A stretch of 64,000 nt of DNA from JANXQG01 sp963775975 (lineage in GTDB: Bacteria; Planctomycetota; Planctomycetia; Pirellulales; Thermoguttaceae): assembly GCA_963775975.1 (NCBI GenBank), contig CAVZKX010000002.1, positions 3,596,001-3,660,000 on the forward strand, in the 5' to 3' direction. A program made the position numbers and the translations under genes. The notes beneath the pieces are model-generated. The model was not told the DNA's origin. It made no database searches and worked only from the letters and a program-made list of their open reading frames with translations. This document shows, one piece after another, positions 1 through 7,100 of the stretch; the first letter of the stretch is position 1, and every line of letters begins with the position of its first letter.

Positions 1-216
1 ACGCGGTTTTCCAGGAAAACGGTGAACTGTCGAATCGCGGGATAGTTCCTTCCTCGCATCGTGGCAAAACCAGTGCCCGCACCCGCTCCTACGCTCATGG
101 CCCGCTCCTATTATTGCCCACCGCGCAACGTCGATACCGGTGTAAATATAGGGGTGCGCACAAGCACCGTCAATCGGCGCTCAAAACCGGCAACGGCATG
201 GCGAGAACGGGAGGAA

Positions 217-873
217 TCAGAGACCTTCCGCGGTTGCATTCTCGAAAAGCTTCGTCCAAAGGGCCGTCAACGCGGCCTGGGTCCTGTCTTCTACGCCAAG
301 TTTCCGCAGAATGTGTTTTACGTGCTGCTTGACCGTTTCGACGGTAATCTCTAGCTTTTCTGCTACCAGGTCGTTTGAGCAGCCTTCGGTGATGAGCTTG
401 AGGACCTTCATTTCACGGGGGCTTAGCGGCGAGCGGTCGTTGGCCGCCAGGGCTTCCGACGCGGCACGACTGACCACTTGGCGAATTTGCCGCGGCGTCC
501 AGGCATTTTCGCCCGCCGCGGCGCGGCGAATGCAATTGAGCAGATCCTCGCGACTTGCGCCCTTGGAAACAAAGCCTGCCGCGCCGAGTTTTCTCGCCAC
601 GGCCATCTCTTTCACATCTTCGCTAGCGGAAAAGATTAAGACCGCCATTTGGGGGTTCTGTCGCTTGATCGCCTCCAAGGCTTTCAGCCCATCCCCATCC
701 GACATGCGCACATCCAACAAGAGCACGTCCGGCTTATCAGCAAGCGCACGTTCAACCGTCTCTCGACAAGTCTTCGCCTGGCAAACAGCTTCGATCTCGG
801 TTCCTTGAACAAACTCAACCACACCGTTTCGGAGCGCCGGGTGATCGTCGGCAATCATTAGACGAAGGGCCAT
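217..873 (-). CDS. NarL/LuxR-type response regulator
   Basis: Two-domain regulator of 218 residues, the usual NarL/FixJ size. The receiver (about 1-120) keeps the acidic pair (ADD, 8-10), the phosphoacceptor Asp54 in LLLDVRM and a late Lys (FVSKG). The C-terminal LuxR helix-turn-helix (about 150-205) reads LSPREMKVLKLITEG followed by TVETVKQHVKHILRKLGV. It should therefore be a phosphorylation-controlled DNA-binding protein, unlike the two FixJ-like paralogues nearby, which have lost the Asp. It is transcribed away from the exopolysaccharide locus, and a good promoter lies 43 bases upstream. No histidine kinase is in the window, so its partner is unknown. Confident on family, not on target. 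Confidence 0.93.
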   Translation of the reverse strand: MALRLMIADDHPALRNGVVEFVQGTEIEAVCQAKTCRETVERALADKPDVLLLDVRMSDGDGLKALEAIKRQNPQMAVLIFSASEDVKEMAVARKLGAAGFVSKGASREDLLNCIRRAAAGENAWTPRQIRQVVSRAASEALAANDRSPLSPREMKVLKLITEGCSNDLVAEKLEITVETVKQHVKHILRKLGVEDRTQAALTALWTKLFENATAEGL

Positions 874-1277
874 ATCCAGTCTCAGCGTTACATTCCCATT
901 TAGAAGTAATTCAATATATTATTGTGTCCCAGAAAAAATGTCAATCATTTACTAGGACGGATTGGAGTGCCAAATGTCACAAAGGAAGAAACGATTGACA
1001 AAGGAATGCGAAAGGGGATTATTGGCGGGAGAATGGCAGGGGTCAATTTTTATCGATGGTTTTATTTCAGTTTTACACACTTTGCTCTCGCATGTTTCCG
1101 TCATTGAGGGGCGAATCCTGACAGTTTTTCGCTACCAATCCCAATTTTTCGAGGGTATATATGGTAGAAAACGTAATTGCACCGATTGATCGCATTTATC
1201 GCACCGTTTCGTAGCCATTGGACACACTGTGATCCTAGACAAAACTTGCTTGTGTCCTCGACCCCCGATTAAGCACC
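874..1277. other. AT-rich divergent intergenic region
   Basis: About 400 bases between the minus-strand NarL-type gene and the plus-strand FixJ-like gene. It holds the minus-strand promoter listed separately and is markedly AT-rich. Short open frames on the plus strand (922-1107, 962-1189) have no recognisable domain or convincing start and are treated as chance. A TATATA at 1156-1161 could be a -10 element for the plus-strand gene, but no good -35 accompanies it. Confidence 0.5.
916..944 (-). promoter_or_regulatory. sigma-70-like promoter for the NarL-type regulator
   Basis: On the minus strand a perfect TTGACA (944-939) is followed after exactly 17 bases by TAATAT (921-916, 4 of 6 matches to TATAAT). 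The surroundings are much more AT-rich than the genome background. Transcription would start near 909, giving a leader of about 36 bases before the ATG at 873. This is inference from consensus matching. Confidence 0.5.
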
Positions 1278-1987
1278 ATGATTGTCGAAAGTCGGCTTCA
1301 GTTTTCACCGTCCTCCCAAAAAGAACACTATGCGGATATTCCAACGCTCTACGTAATTGATCCGGACGCCGCGACTGGCGATTTCGTGAAAGACCTCGTG
1401 GGCGGGCACGACATTGAGGTCCAATCACATCGAACCGCGCGGGCTTTCTTTTCCGCGTTCGAAGGCGATAGCCCAGGCTGTATTGTGCTGGAAACTCGCA
1501 TCCTTGATGCAAGCGGTTTCCAGATCCAGCGCCGTCTCATGGAGCGTAACCAGCGCTTGCCGATGGTATTTGTGACTTCCGCCATCGACGTTTCGACCGC
1601 CGTCGCATTGATGCGCGACGGAGCGGTTAATGTGATCGAAAAACCGCTGCGCAGCGTGGAGTTGCTCGAACTCAATTTCAGGAGGCGCTGGCGCTCGATG
1701 CCCGCCAGCGGGATCGGGCCCGGGAGGATCGCGGTTTTCGCGAATCGATCGCAATGTTAACCTTCAAGGAGCGATGCTTTGTCGAGTTATTGGCGGAGGC
1801 CAAGTCGATCAAGGCGATTGCATCCCATCTGGCCATCAGCCCTCGGGCGGTTGAATTGCGCCGCCGAAGTGTTATGGACAAGCTGGGACTCGAAAATTCC
1901 GTCGACTTGATGCGATTCGCGCTACAAGCGCATGGGAGTTTTGGAGAAATGCTCGCCGCCCCCGCCGTCGAACTCAGTGCAGTCTAG
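1278..1987 (+). pseudogene. FixJ-like response regulator, frameshifted, atypical receiver
   Basis: A receiver ORF (1278-1760) and a LuxR-type helix-turn-helix ORF (1754-1987) are halves of one gene. The frame changes near 1676-1678 (a TTT run): adding one base gives a continuous 236-residue protein, and the restored linker (QEALALDARQRDRAREDR) aligns with the linker of the intact paralogue at 5214. The receiver has Glu72 (CIVLETRI) where FixJ proteins carry the phosphoacceptor Asp, and the acidic pair is DPD instead of DDD. The late Lys (VIEKPL) is kept. The C-terminal helix-turn-helix reads KAIASHLAISPRAVELRRRS. It may act without phosphorylation. The frameshift could be a sequencing error or a real lesion. 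Confidence 0.8.
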
Positions 1988-2557
1988 CTAATAACACAGA
2001 AGTGTTTCGCGGCGGATTTATCCTCTTTTTGCTTGCATCGGTGTTTGCGCTAGCGCGACCTGTCGCTTTTCCTCGAAACTGGTTCGCGGATTCGCGCTGT
2101 TTTTTTTCTCAAATTGACTGGAAAGAACGAAAAAACGTTATTTTCCAGGATTTATCATACCGTTTTCAATCGCAATTCGAATAATAAGCGAAGATAACTC
2201 GTCCGTACTGTGAGCCTTACCGACAACCTGTTGCGCTCCGTGGAAGCATTGCCTCGTCGCCCGAACCATACGGGCGGTCACTGCATCTGCGGAATGGCTC
2301 AAGACATAAAGCTGGGAAATAACCGCTACAAGCGACCATCGTTGGTTAATCGGCGGTGGGTTGCCCTTTTCCCTAGTGGACAATGGACATCGCGGTCATG
2401 ATCTGTGTACTCCGACGCTTGCATGTTACGTATCATTCCAGTAGAGTTGGAATTGATGGGGTGATATGGTGTCAATTCGAAACACCCACATGTTTTAGGG
2501 CATCATCCCCGGACGGCGTTCGTTTCCATTACAAAACCGAGCCGAGGAGGGCTCCCG
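1988..2557. other. 570-base intergenic region before the ECF sigma gene
   Basis: No convincing intact gene. The first half is AT-rich. A minus-strand open frame at 2138-2383 shows weak likeness to the end of a LuxR-type regulator and is listed separately. The last 150 bases are the probable leader of the sigma factor gene; no clear promoter was found. Confidence 0.45.
2138..2383 (-). pseudogene. possible relic of a LuxR-type HTH domain
   Basis: An 81-codon open frame whose last third, STDELSSLIIRIAIENGMI, resembles the end of NarL/FixJ-type helix-turn-helix domains (pattern ST-x-ELVR-x-AI-x-NG). The preceding stretch (SHSADAVTARMVRATRQ) loosely follows the recognition-helix region. No receiver domain is present, and the core LuxR residues are not clear. 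It could be a decayed fragment of another regulator in this regulator-rich region, or chance. Low confidence. Confidence 0.2.
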
Positions 2558-3106
2558 ATGGAGCCAATTGGGGTGAGTTCGCAGGACTCGCAGGCGGCGG
2601 AGTTCGCCGAGCTCTTGCCAACTTGCCAGCGTTCGGTGTTTCTTTGCGCGATGTCCTTGTTGGGCAATGTGGCGGACGCCGAAGAGGTCGTCCAGGAATG
2701 CGGTCTCTTGATGTGGAAGAAATTCCACGAGTTCCAGCCGGGGTCGAATTTTGTCGGTTGGGCATGCCAAATCGCCCGTTATCAGGCACTGAAGCTTCGT
2801 GCCGGGCGCAATCGCAAACCTCTGCTGTTCAGCAACGAATTTCTCACGATGCTGGCCATTCCGAACAACGAGGAGACTCTGGCCAGACTCGAAACGCGAC
2901 GCGCGGCGATAGCCGAATGTATCGAAAGGCTGCGGGCTGGCGACAGGGAGTTGATCGCACGTCGCTACCGCCAAGGCTCCTCGACGCGGGAAGTGGCCGA
3001 GGAACTCCAGCGCAGCGTACAGGGGACTCGCCGTTCTCTACAGCGGATACGCGAAGCGTTGGCAAAATGCGTCCGCAAGAAACTCGCGAGGGAGGACGCT
3101 GAATGA
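2558..3106 (+). CDS. ECF-type RNA polymerase sigma factor
   Basis: Sigma-70 family protein of 182 residues. Region 2 (about 28-90) has DAEEVVQECGLLMWKKFHEF and FVGWACQIARYQ, and region 4 (about 125-180) has ERLRAGDRELIARRYRQG then a helix-turn-helix (STREVAEELQRSVQGTRRSL). This layout matches the planctomycete/verrucomicrobial ECF family usually encoded just before FecR-type proteins, as here: the stop overlaps the ATG of the FecR-domain gene by four bases (ATGA). It would direct RNA polymerase to a small regulon controlled by its membrane partner. The neighbouring exopolysaccharide locus is a plausible but unproven target. Confidence 0.9.
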   Translation: MEPIGVSSQDSQAAEFAELLPTCQRSVFLCAMSLLGNVADAEEVVQECGLLMWKKFHEFQPGSNFVGWACQIARYQALKLRAGRNRKPLLFSNEFLTMLAIPNNEETLARLETRRAAIAECIERLRAGDRELIARRYRQGSSTREVAEELQRSVQGTRRSLQRIREALAKCVRKKLAREDAE

Positions 3107-4737
3107 ATCGCGCCACCCCTGACCTTATGGAATTGACCGGCCAGTTCTGTGACGGGACGATTTCGCCCGAACAGGCCGAGCGGCTGGAAAAGCTGGTTGC
3201 CGAATCGGACAACGCCCGCCACTACCTGCGGGAAACCTTCCAAGTCCACTGTGAACTTGCCTGGGAGTTTGGCCTAGGCGCCAGTTCGCCGATTCGAGCG
3301 ATCGATAGCATCAAGGCGAACGATGTTCAACGAGACCGCGAGCTTGCCGTCTCCGCGTATGCGGGACGCCGGCGGCGGCTCTGGCTCAGCGTCGCTGGAG
3401 CGGCCAGTGCGGCCGCGGCAATCACACTGGTCTTGATGTCCACCCCCAAGGCGCCCCGCCATGAAACGCAGCCAGCGTCGTCGCAGGTTGCCCACATCGA
3501 GAAGGTCAACGGGGCGCGTTGGCGCGGCGATGCTAGTGCCGAGATTGCTCAGCCGTTGTCGGCTGGGAGGAAACTCACGCTCGAACAGGGCCTGGCGCAG
3601 GTACGATTCGAAAGCGGCGCCGTGATGGTCGTCCAGGGACCAGCGGACATTGAATTGCGCTCCGCCAACGCAGTCTCGTTGCGCTCGGGAAGCTTGACCG
3701 CGGAAGTGCCTCCCCAGGCACGAGGCTTTGAGGTTCACACGCCCAACGCCACATTGATCGACCTTGGTACGCGATTCGGCGTTGCATGCGAGGCCGGGCA
3801 GACGGACGCCGAGGTTTTCAGCGGCAAAGTTCTCCTCCGCGCGGACGTCGGCGGAGTTCCGTTGGGCCGGAAACCACAGGAGCTGCGGCTAGCCGCGCAT
3901 GACGCCTGGCGCGTGAGCGGCACACCCGGCGCCGGCCCGTTGCAAACTGCGCCGATTGCCGCCGGAAGCCGAACCTTTATCCAATCGATCGACGGTTGCT
4001 ATCCACACTCAGCGCCGGCATGCGTGTGTCCCGAAGTTCCGCAGGCGGCTGCCGCGTTGGTCGGTCCGTGGCATTGTCCTCGCGGAAAGCTCGTTCCTAT
4101 CGACCTCAGCCGCCAGGCGAATTGGAGCCGCACGCAATCGACGCCCGACCGCGCGAGCAATAGCCTTGTCGGGCTTGCGCAAGGGCCAATATCGCTGGCG
4201 GGCGTGGAGTTTCAAGTTGCCGGCCGAGTGATTCAGTTGCATGGCGTAGGACTGCCGAAACAGGCGCGGGCCGTGCATGGCATCCCCGCCGGCCGCCGCG
4301 TTTCCAAACTCTATATCCTCCAAGGTGCTCAGTTTTGTGCTCAGGAGTATGGCGTTCCCGAAGGCGGACTCATTGCCGAATATCGGCTGCGATTTGTCGA
4401 CGGCGATCGCGCCACGATCCCCGTCGCTTATGGAAAAGACATCCGAGATTGGTGGGCCGGCGATTCCAAATCTTCTTTAACCAAACCAGGAAGAGATGGC
4501 GCGGTCACGCGCGGCCAGGTTGCCTGGGTGGGCCTTAACCCTGAGGCGAAGCACGACAAGAGGTATTTGCGATTATATCTGTGCACTTGGGAGAATCCGC
4601 ATCCGGAGAAGCCCTTGGAGAGCATCGACTTCGTAGCGCTCCATGAATCGGCGGGACCTTTCTGCGTTGCCATTACCGTGGAAGAACCGTCTTTCGGGCA
4701 ATTTTCGTCCCATGAAAACATTGGCGAGAGCCGTTAA
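3103..4737 (+). CDS. FecR-domain membrane protein, putative anti-sigma partner
   Basis: 544 residues. An N-terminal cytoplasmic part (1-90) begins like planctomycete anti-sigma proteins (LTGQFCDGTISPEQAERLEKL). One membrane segment follows (about 93-112), then a FecR domain (about 140-250, with VRFESGAVMVVQGPADIEL and LIDLGTRFGVA). The C-terminal 250 residues are outside the membrane and form a probable beta-rich domain I cannot name; it contains VAYGKDIRDWW and ends at ESIDFVALHESAGPFCVAI. It is translationally coupled to the sigma gene, so it probably senses something in the periplasm and holds or activates that factor. The ligand is unknown. Confidence 0.85.
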   Translation: MNRATPDLMELTGQFCDGTISPEQAERLEKLVAESDNARHYLRETFQVHCELAWEFGLGASSPIRAIDSIKANDVQRDRELAVSAYAGRRRRLWLSVAGAASAAAAITLVLMSTPKAPRHETQPASSQVAHIEKVNGARWRGDASAEIAQPLSAGRKLTLEQGLAQVRFESGAVMVVQGPADIELRSANAVSLRSGSLTAEVPPQARGFEVHTPNATLIDLGTRFGVACEAGQTDAEVFSGKVLLRADVGGVPLGRKPQELRLAAHDAWRVSGTPGAGPLQTAPIAAGSRTFIQSIDGCYPHSAPACVCPEVPQAAAALVGPWHCPRGKLVPIDLSRQANWSRTQSTPDRASNSLVGLAQGPISLAGVEFQVAGRVIQLHGVGLPKQARAVHGIPAGRRVSKLYILQGAQFCAQEYGVPEGGLIAEYRLRFVDGDRATIPVAYGKDIRDWWAGDSKSSLTKPGRDGAVTRGQVAWVGLNPEAKHDKRYLRLYLCTWENPHPEKPLESIDFVALHESAGPFCVAITVEEPSFGQFSSHENIGESR

Positions 4738-5213
4738 ACTCTCGTCAGGCAGCCCATTGTGGTGGGGCAAACGTTTCGCTTTCGCGCAATCCAATTGCGC
4801 AGATCGAATGATATGGGGGTCTGGTCCTGTGCGTTTAACGAAACTTTTGCGCTTTTTCCGACAGCAAATGCTTCCAATTTTCGTAAATCCTGCAAAGAAT
4901 GGACCTAAGCGCAATTCAGAGACAGGACTCGTGACGCTTTCATCGCTTACCAAACGCAGGACGCGGTTGTTCGGGATCTTCGCCATTAAGGCGCAAGTGA
5001 GAAGGACGGAGTGTGCGCGGACCGCCTGCTCGGCGAACGCGGCGGACGGCATTTGACTGAATTGAACCTATCCGCACTTGAAGAATTGGACGCCACTAGG
5101 TTTAGATCAACCGGGCTCATTGCACGCGCGATCTCGGCTTGTCTTGGCGGTTGGGGCAAACGGGGCTTGGTCCCAGCGTTGCGAATCTTGTATGTTTCCG
5201 TAAAGGTCTGGCA
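4738..5213. other. 476-base intergenic region
   Basis: No gene or domain was recognised. Open frames crossing this region on both strands lack family features. It separates the FecR-domain gene from the FixJ-like gene and presumably carries the promoter of the latter, but no consensus elements stand out. Confidence 0.45.
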
Positions 5214-5933
5214 ATGAGTATCTCGCCAACAATTTTTGTCGTCGATCCGGACGAAGCAGCCCGCGATTCACTTCGCAACCTTGCGGGTATGATGAACTTG
5301 CACTGCGAGACACACGCGTTGGGGCATGATTTTCTCGCCGCCTACGACTTGTCGCGATCGGGCTGCCTCATCTTGGAGATCAAGGTGCCGGGAATTAATG
5401 GCCTGCAGATCCAACAGATGCTAATCAAACGGCGGGCGACACTGCCGCTCATCTTTCATTGTGCCCAGTCGAGCGTCGCAATAGCCGTACACGCGATGAG
5501 GTCCGGGGCGTTTCAGTTTTTTGAAAAGCCCTGCCGAGAGGACGATTTGTGGCGAGCCATCCAGGAAGCGATCCAGCTCGACGAGCAGCGCCGGCAAATC
5601 AAGCTGCGGGAAGACGAAGTGGAGAGCAGCTTGGCGACGCTGACGGAGAAGGAGCGGTTCGTCCTGAAAATGATCGCCGAGGGCAAGACGAAGCTTGCCA
5701 TGTCGGCCGAATTAGGCGTATCGATCAGGACCATCGAATACTACCGCGCCCAGCTCGTGAAGAAGCTCAGGAGCTCGACCCAGGCGGGGCTGCTGCGACT
5801 TCTCATCGGCGCGAAAAGCTCCGCTACTTCGATCGCCGATCCTTGGCACGTCGATAAGAGCCAGCTCGCGGCCATTTCCACCAGTTTCCCGGAAAATGGG
5901 CGCGTTGCGGCGGAGCGGGTTGTCGCCAGGTAA
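5214..5933 (+). CDS. FixJ-like response regulator with Glu at the phosphorylation site
   Basis: 239 residues from the ATG at 5214; a TTG 75 bases upstream is in frame but adds residues outside the receiver fold. The receiver (1-120) follows FixJ closely (RDSL, GCLILEIKVPGINGLQ, FFEKPC), yet the phosphoacceptor position is Glu55 and the acidic pair is DPD. The usual Thr/Ser stretch is FHCAQSS. The LuxR helix-turn-helix (about 140-205) has LTEKERFVLKMIAEGKTK and SIRTIEYYRAQLVKKL. Glu may mimic phosphorylation, making output constitutive or controlled another way. It ends six bases before the exosortase gene, so it probably belongs to the same transcript and may regulate the locus. Confidence 0.9.
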   Translation: MSISPTIFVVDPDEAARDSLRNLAGMMNLHCETHALGHDFLAAYDLSRSGCLILEIKVPGINGLQIQQMLIKRRATLPLIFHCAQSSVAIAVHAMRSGAFQFFEKPCREDDLWRAIQEAIQLDEQRRQIKLREDEVESSLATLTEKERFVLKMIAEGKTKLAMSAELGVSIRTIEYYRAQLVKKLRSSTQAGLLRLLIGAKSSATSIADPWHVDKSQLAAISTSFPENGRVAAERVVAR

Positions 5934-5939
5934 AATGGC

Positions 5940-7019
5940 ATGAAAACCATAGAGAAAGCAAAAGTTCCGCACGAGAGTTCCGATCGTCCCGGCGCCGGGA
6001 CTCTCGCCTCCGGCGGCGCAGCGCCTAGCTTGGCGCTCGAATTCGCGTCCGTCAACGGATTCGACAGGCTGGACGCCGAGCCGGGCCGCTCTTGGGCAGT
6101 CCTGGCCCGCCGCGACCGTTCAAGGTGGATCGCCGCCGCTGTCCTGCTAGGAGCCGTATTCATATGGTCCTATTGGCCTACGCTGCGGATGCTCGAGAGC
6201 TTATGGCGCTACGTGCAGGACTACAGTCACGGCTACATCGTCGTTCCGCTGGCGATATATATACTTTGGGCCCGCCGCGATCGCTTGCCCGCGCCGTCAA
6301 CCGGACTGGCGTGGACGGGCCTCGTCTTTGTGGCCCTCAGCATGGCGATGCGATTCGCGGGCGCCTGGTACTATTTGGAATCGCTGGAGGGCTGGTCGAT
6401 CTTGCCGTGGGTGTTTGGAGTCACTTGGTTCTTCTTTGGCCGAAAGGTCGCCTGGTGGAGCCTCCCTTCGGTGCTCTTTTTAGCGTTTATGGTGCGGATT
6501 CCGTTCCGCGCGGAGTTGGCCTTGAGCTTGCAGCTTCAACTGATCTCGACAAAGCTTGCTTGCTGGGGATTGCAACTGCTTGGTCAGCCGGCGCTATCGG
6601 AGGGGAACTTAATCTACCTGGCCAACCTACCGCAGCCGCTGGAAGTTGCGGAAGCATGTTCGGGAATGAGGATCTTCATCGGCGTCGCCGCGCTGGCCTT
6701 TGCTTTTGTCGTGGTCGTGCGACGAGCGTGGTGGGAAAAGGCGCTGCTGGTCGCGAGCTTTATTCCGATCGCCTTGATTTCCAACGCCACACGGGTGATG
6801 GCTACCGGCTTGCTCTATTGCCACATTTCCGAGGAGGCCGGGCGCAAGTTCAGCCACGACATCGCCGGCTATGCCATGATCGTCTACGCCGCCGCGCTTT
6901 TCGCCCTGGTGCTCTGGTACCTGGGCAAGTTGATCGGCGAGGTGAATGCGGCGCCCGCCACTTCGATTTATGAACAACAAGAAGGCGAGGGACGAGGGAT
7001 TCGTCGCGAAAGCCAATGA
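5940..7019 (+). CDS. exosortase (planctomycete XrtA/XrtU-like)
   Basis: Integral membrane protein of 359 residues with about eight hydrophobic segments from residue 63. The three exosortase catalytic residues are visible: Cys240 in VAEACSGMR, Arg285 in SNATRVM and His306 in KFSHDIAGY. Exosortases are transpeptidase-like enzymes that recognise C-terminal sorting tails (PEP-CTERM and related) and are tightly linked to exopolysaccharide loci. An EpsI-like protein, the usual partner, is encoded at 13777. The first 60 residues are a hydrophilic extension. Start is the ATG six bases after the previous stop. No protein with a recognisable sorting tail is in this window, so substrates lie elsewhere. 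Confidence 0.92.
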   Translation: MKTIEKAKVPHESSDRPGAGTLASGGAAPSLALEFASVNGFDRLDAEPGRSWAVLARRDRSRWIAAAVLLGAVFIWSYWPTLRMLESLWRYVQDYSHGYIVVPLAIYILWARRDRLPAPSTGLAWTGLVFVALSMAMRFAGAWYYLESLEGWSILPWVFGVTWFFFGRKVAWWSLPSVLFLAFMVRIPFRAELALSLQLQLISTKLACWGLQLLGQPALSEGNLIYLANLPQPLEVAEACSGMRIFIGVAALAFAFVVVVRRAWWEKALLVASFIPIALISNATRVMATGLLYCHISEEAGRKFSHDIAGYAMIVYAAALFALVLWYLGKLIGEVNAAPATSIYEQQEGEGRGIRRESQ

Positions 7020-7066
7020 TGAATGTATGGACCACTGGAGTTGCCTCTCAGAATCCGCGATTGAGT

Positions 7067-7080
7067 CCCGGCGTGCCGGG
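7067..7080. promoter_or_regulatory. palindrome upstream of the BY-kinase gene
   Basis: CCCGGC-GT-GCCGGG lies 20 bases before the ATG at 7101. The same 14-mer on the other strand (CCCGGC-AC-GCCGGG) occurs at 14491-14504 before the sugar transferase, and a 12-of-14 match is at 16719-16732 before a glycosyltransferase. This suggests a shared operator or RNA hairpin; the function is unknown. Confidence 0.35.
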
Positions 7081-7100
7081 CGAGAGAAAGGTGCCTAACC

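Noticed and set aside
922..1189. small open frames upstream of the FixJ-like gene
   Set aside because: No ribosome site, no domain and AT-rich promoter-like DNA.
2383..3102. 239-codon plus-strand open frame
   Set aside because: It overlaps the ECF sigma gene in another frame and has no family features; it is a shadow of GC-rich coding DNA.
6092..6973. 293-codon open frame inside the exosortase gene
   Set aside because: It is a shadow of the exosortase frame; composition is Arg/Gly/Leu-rich with no domain.
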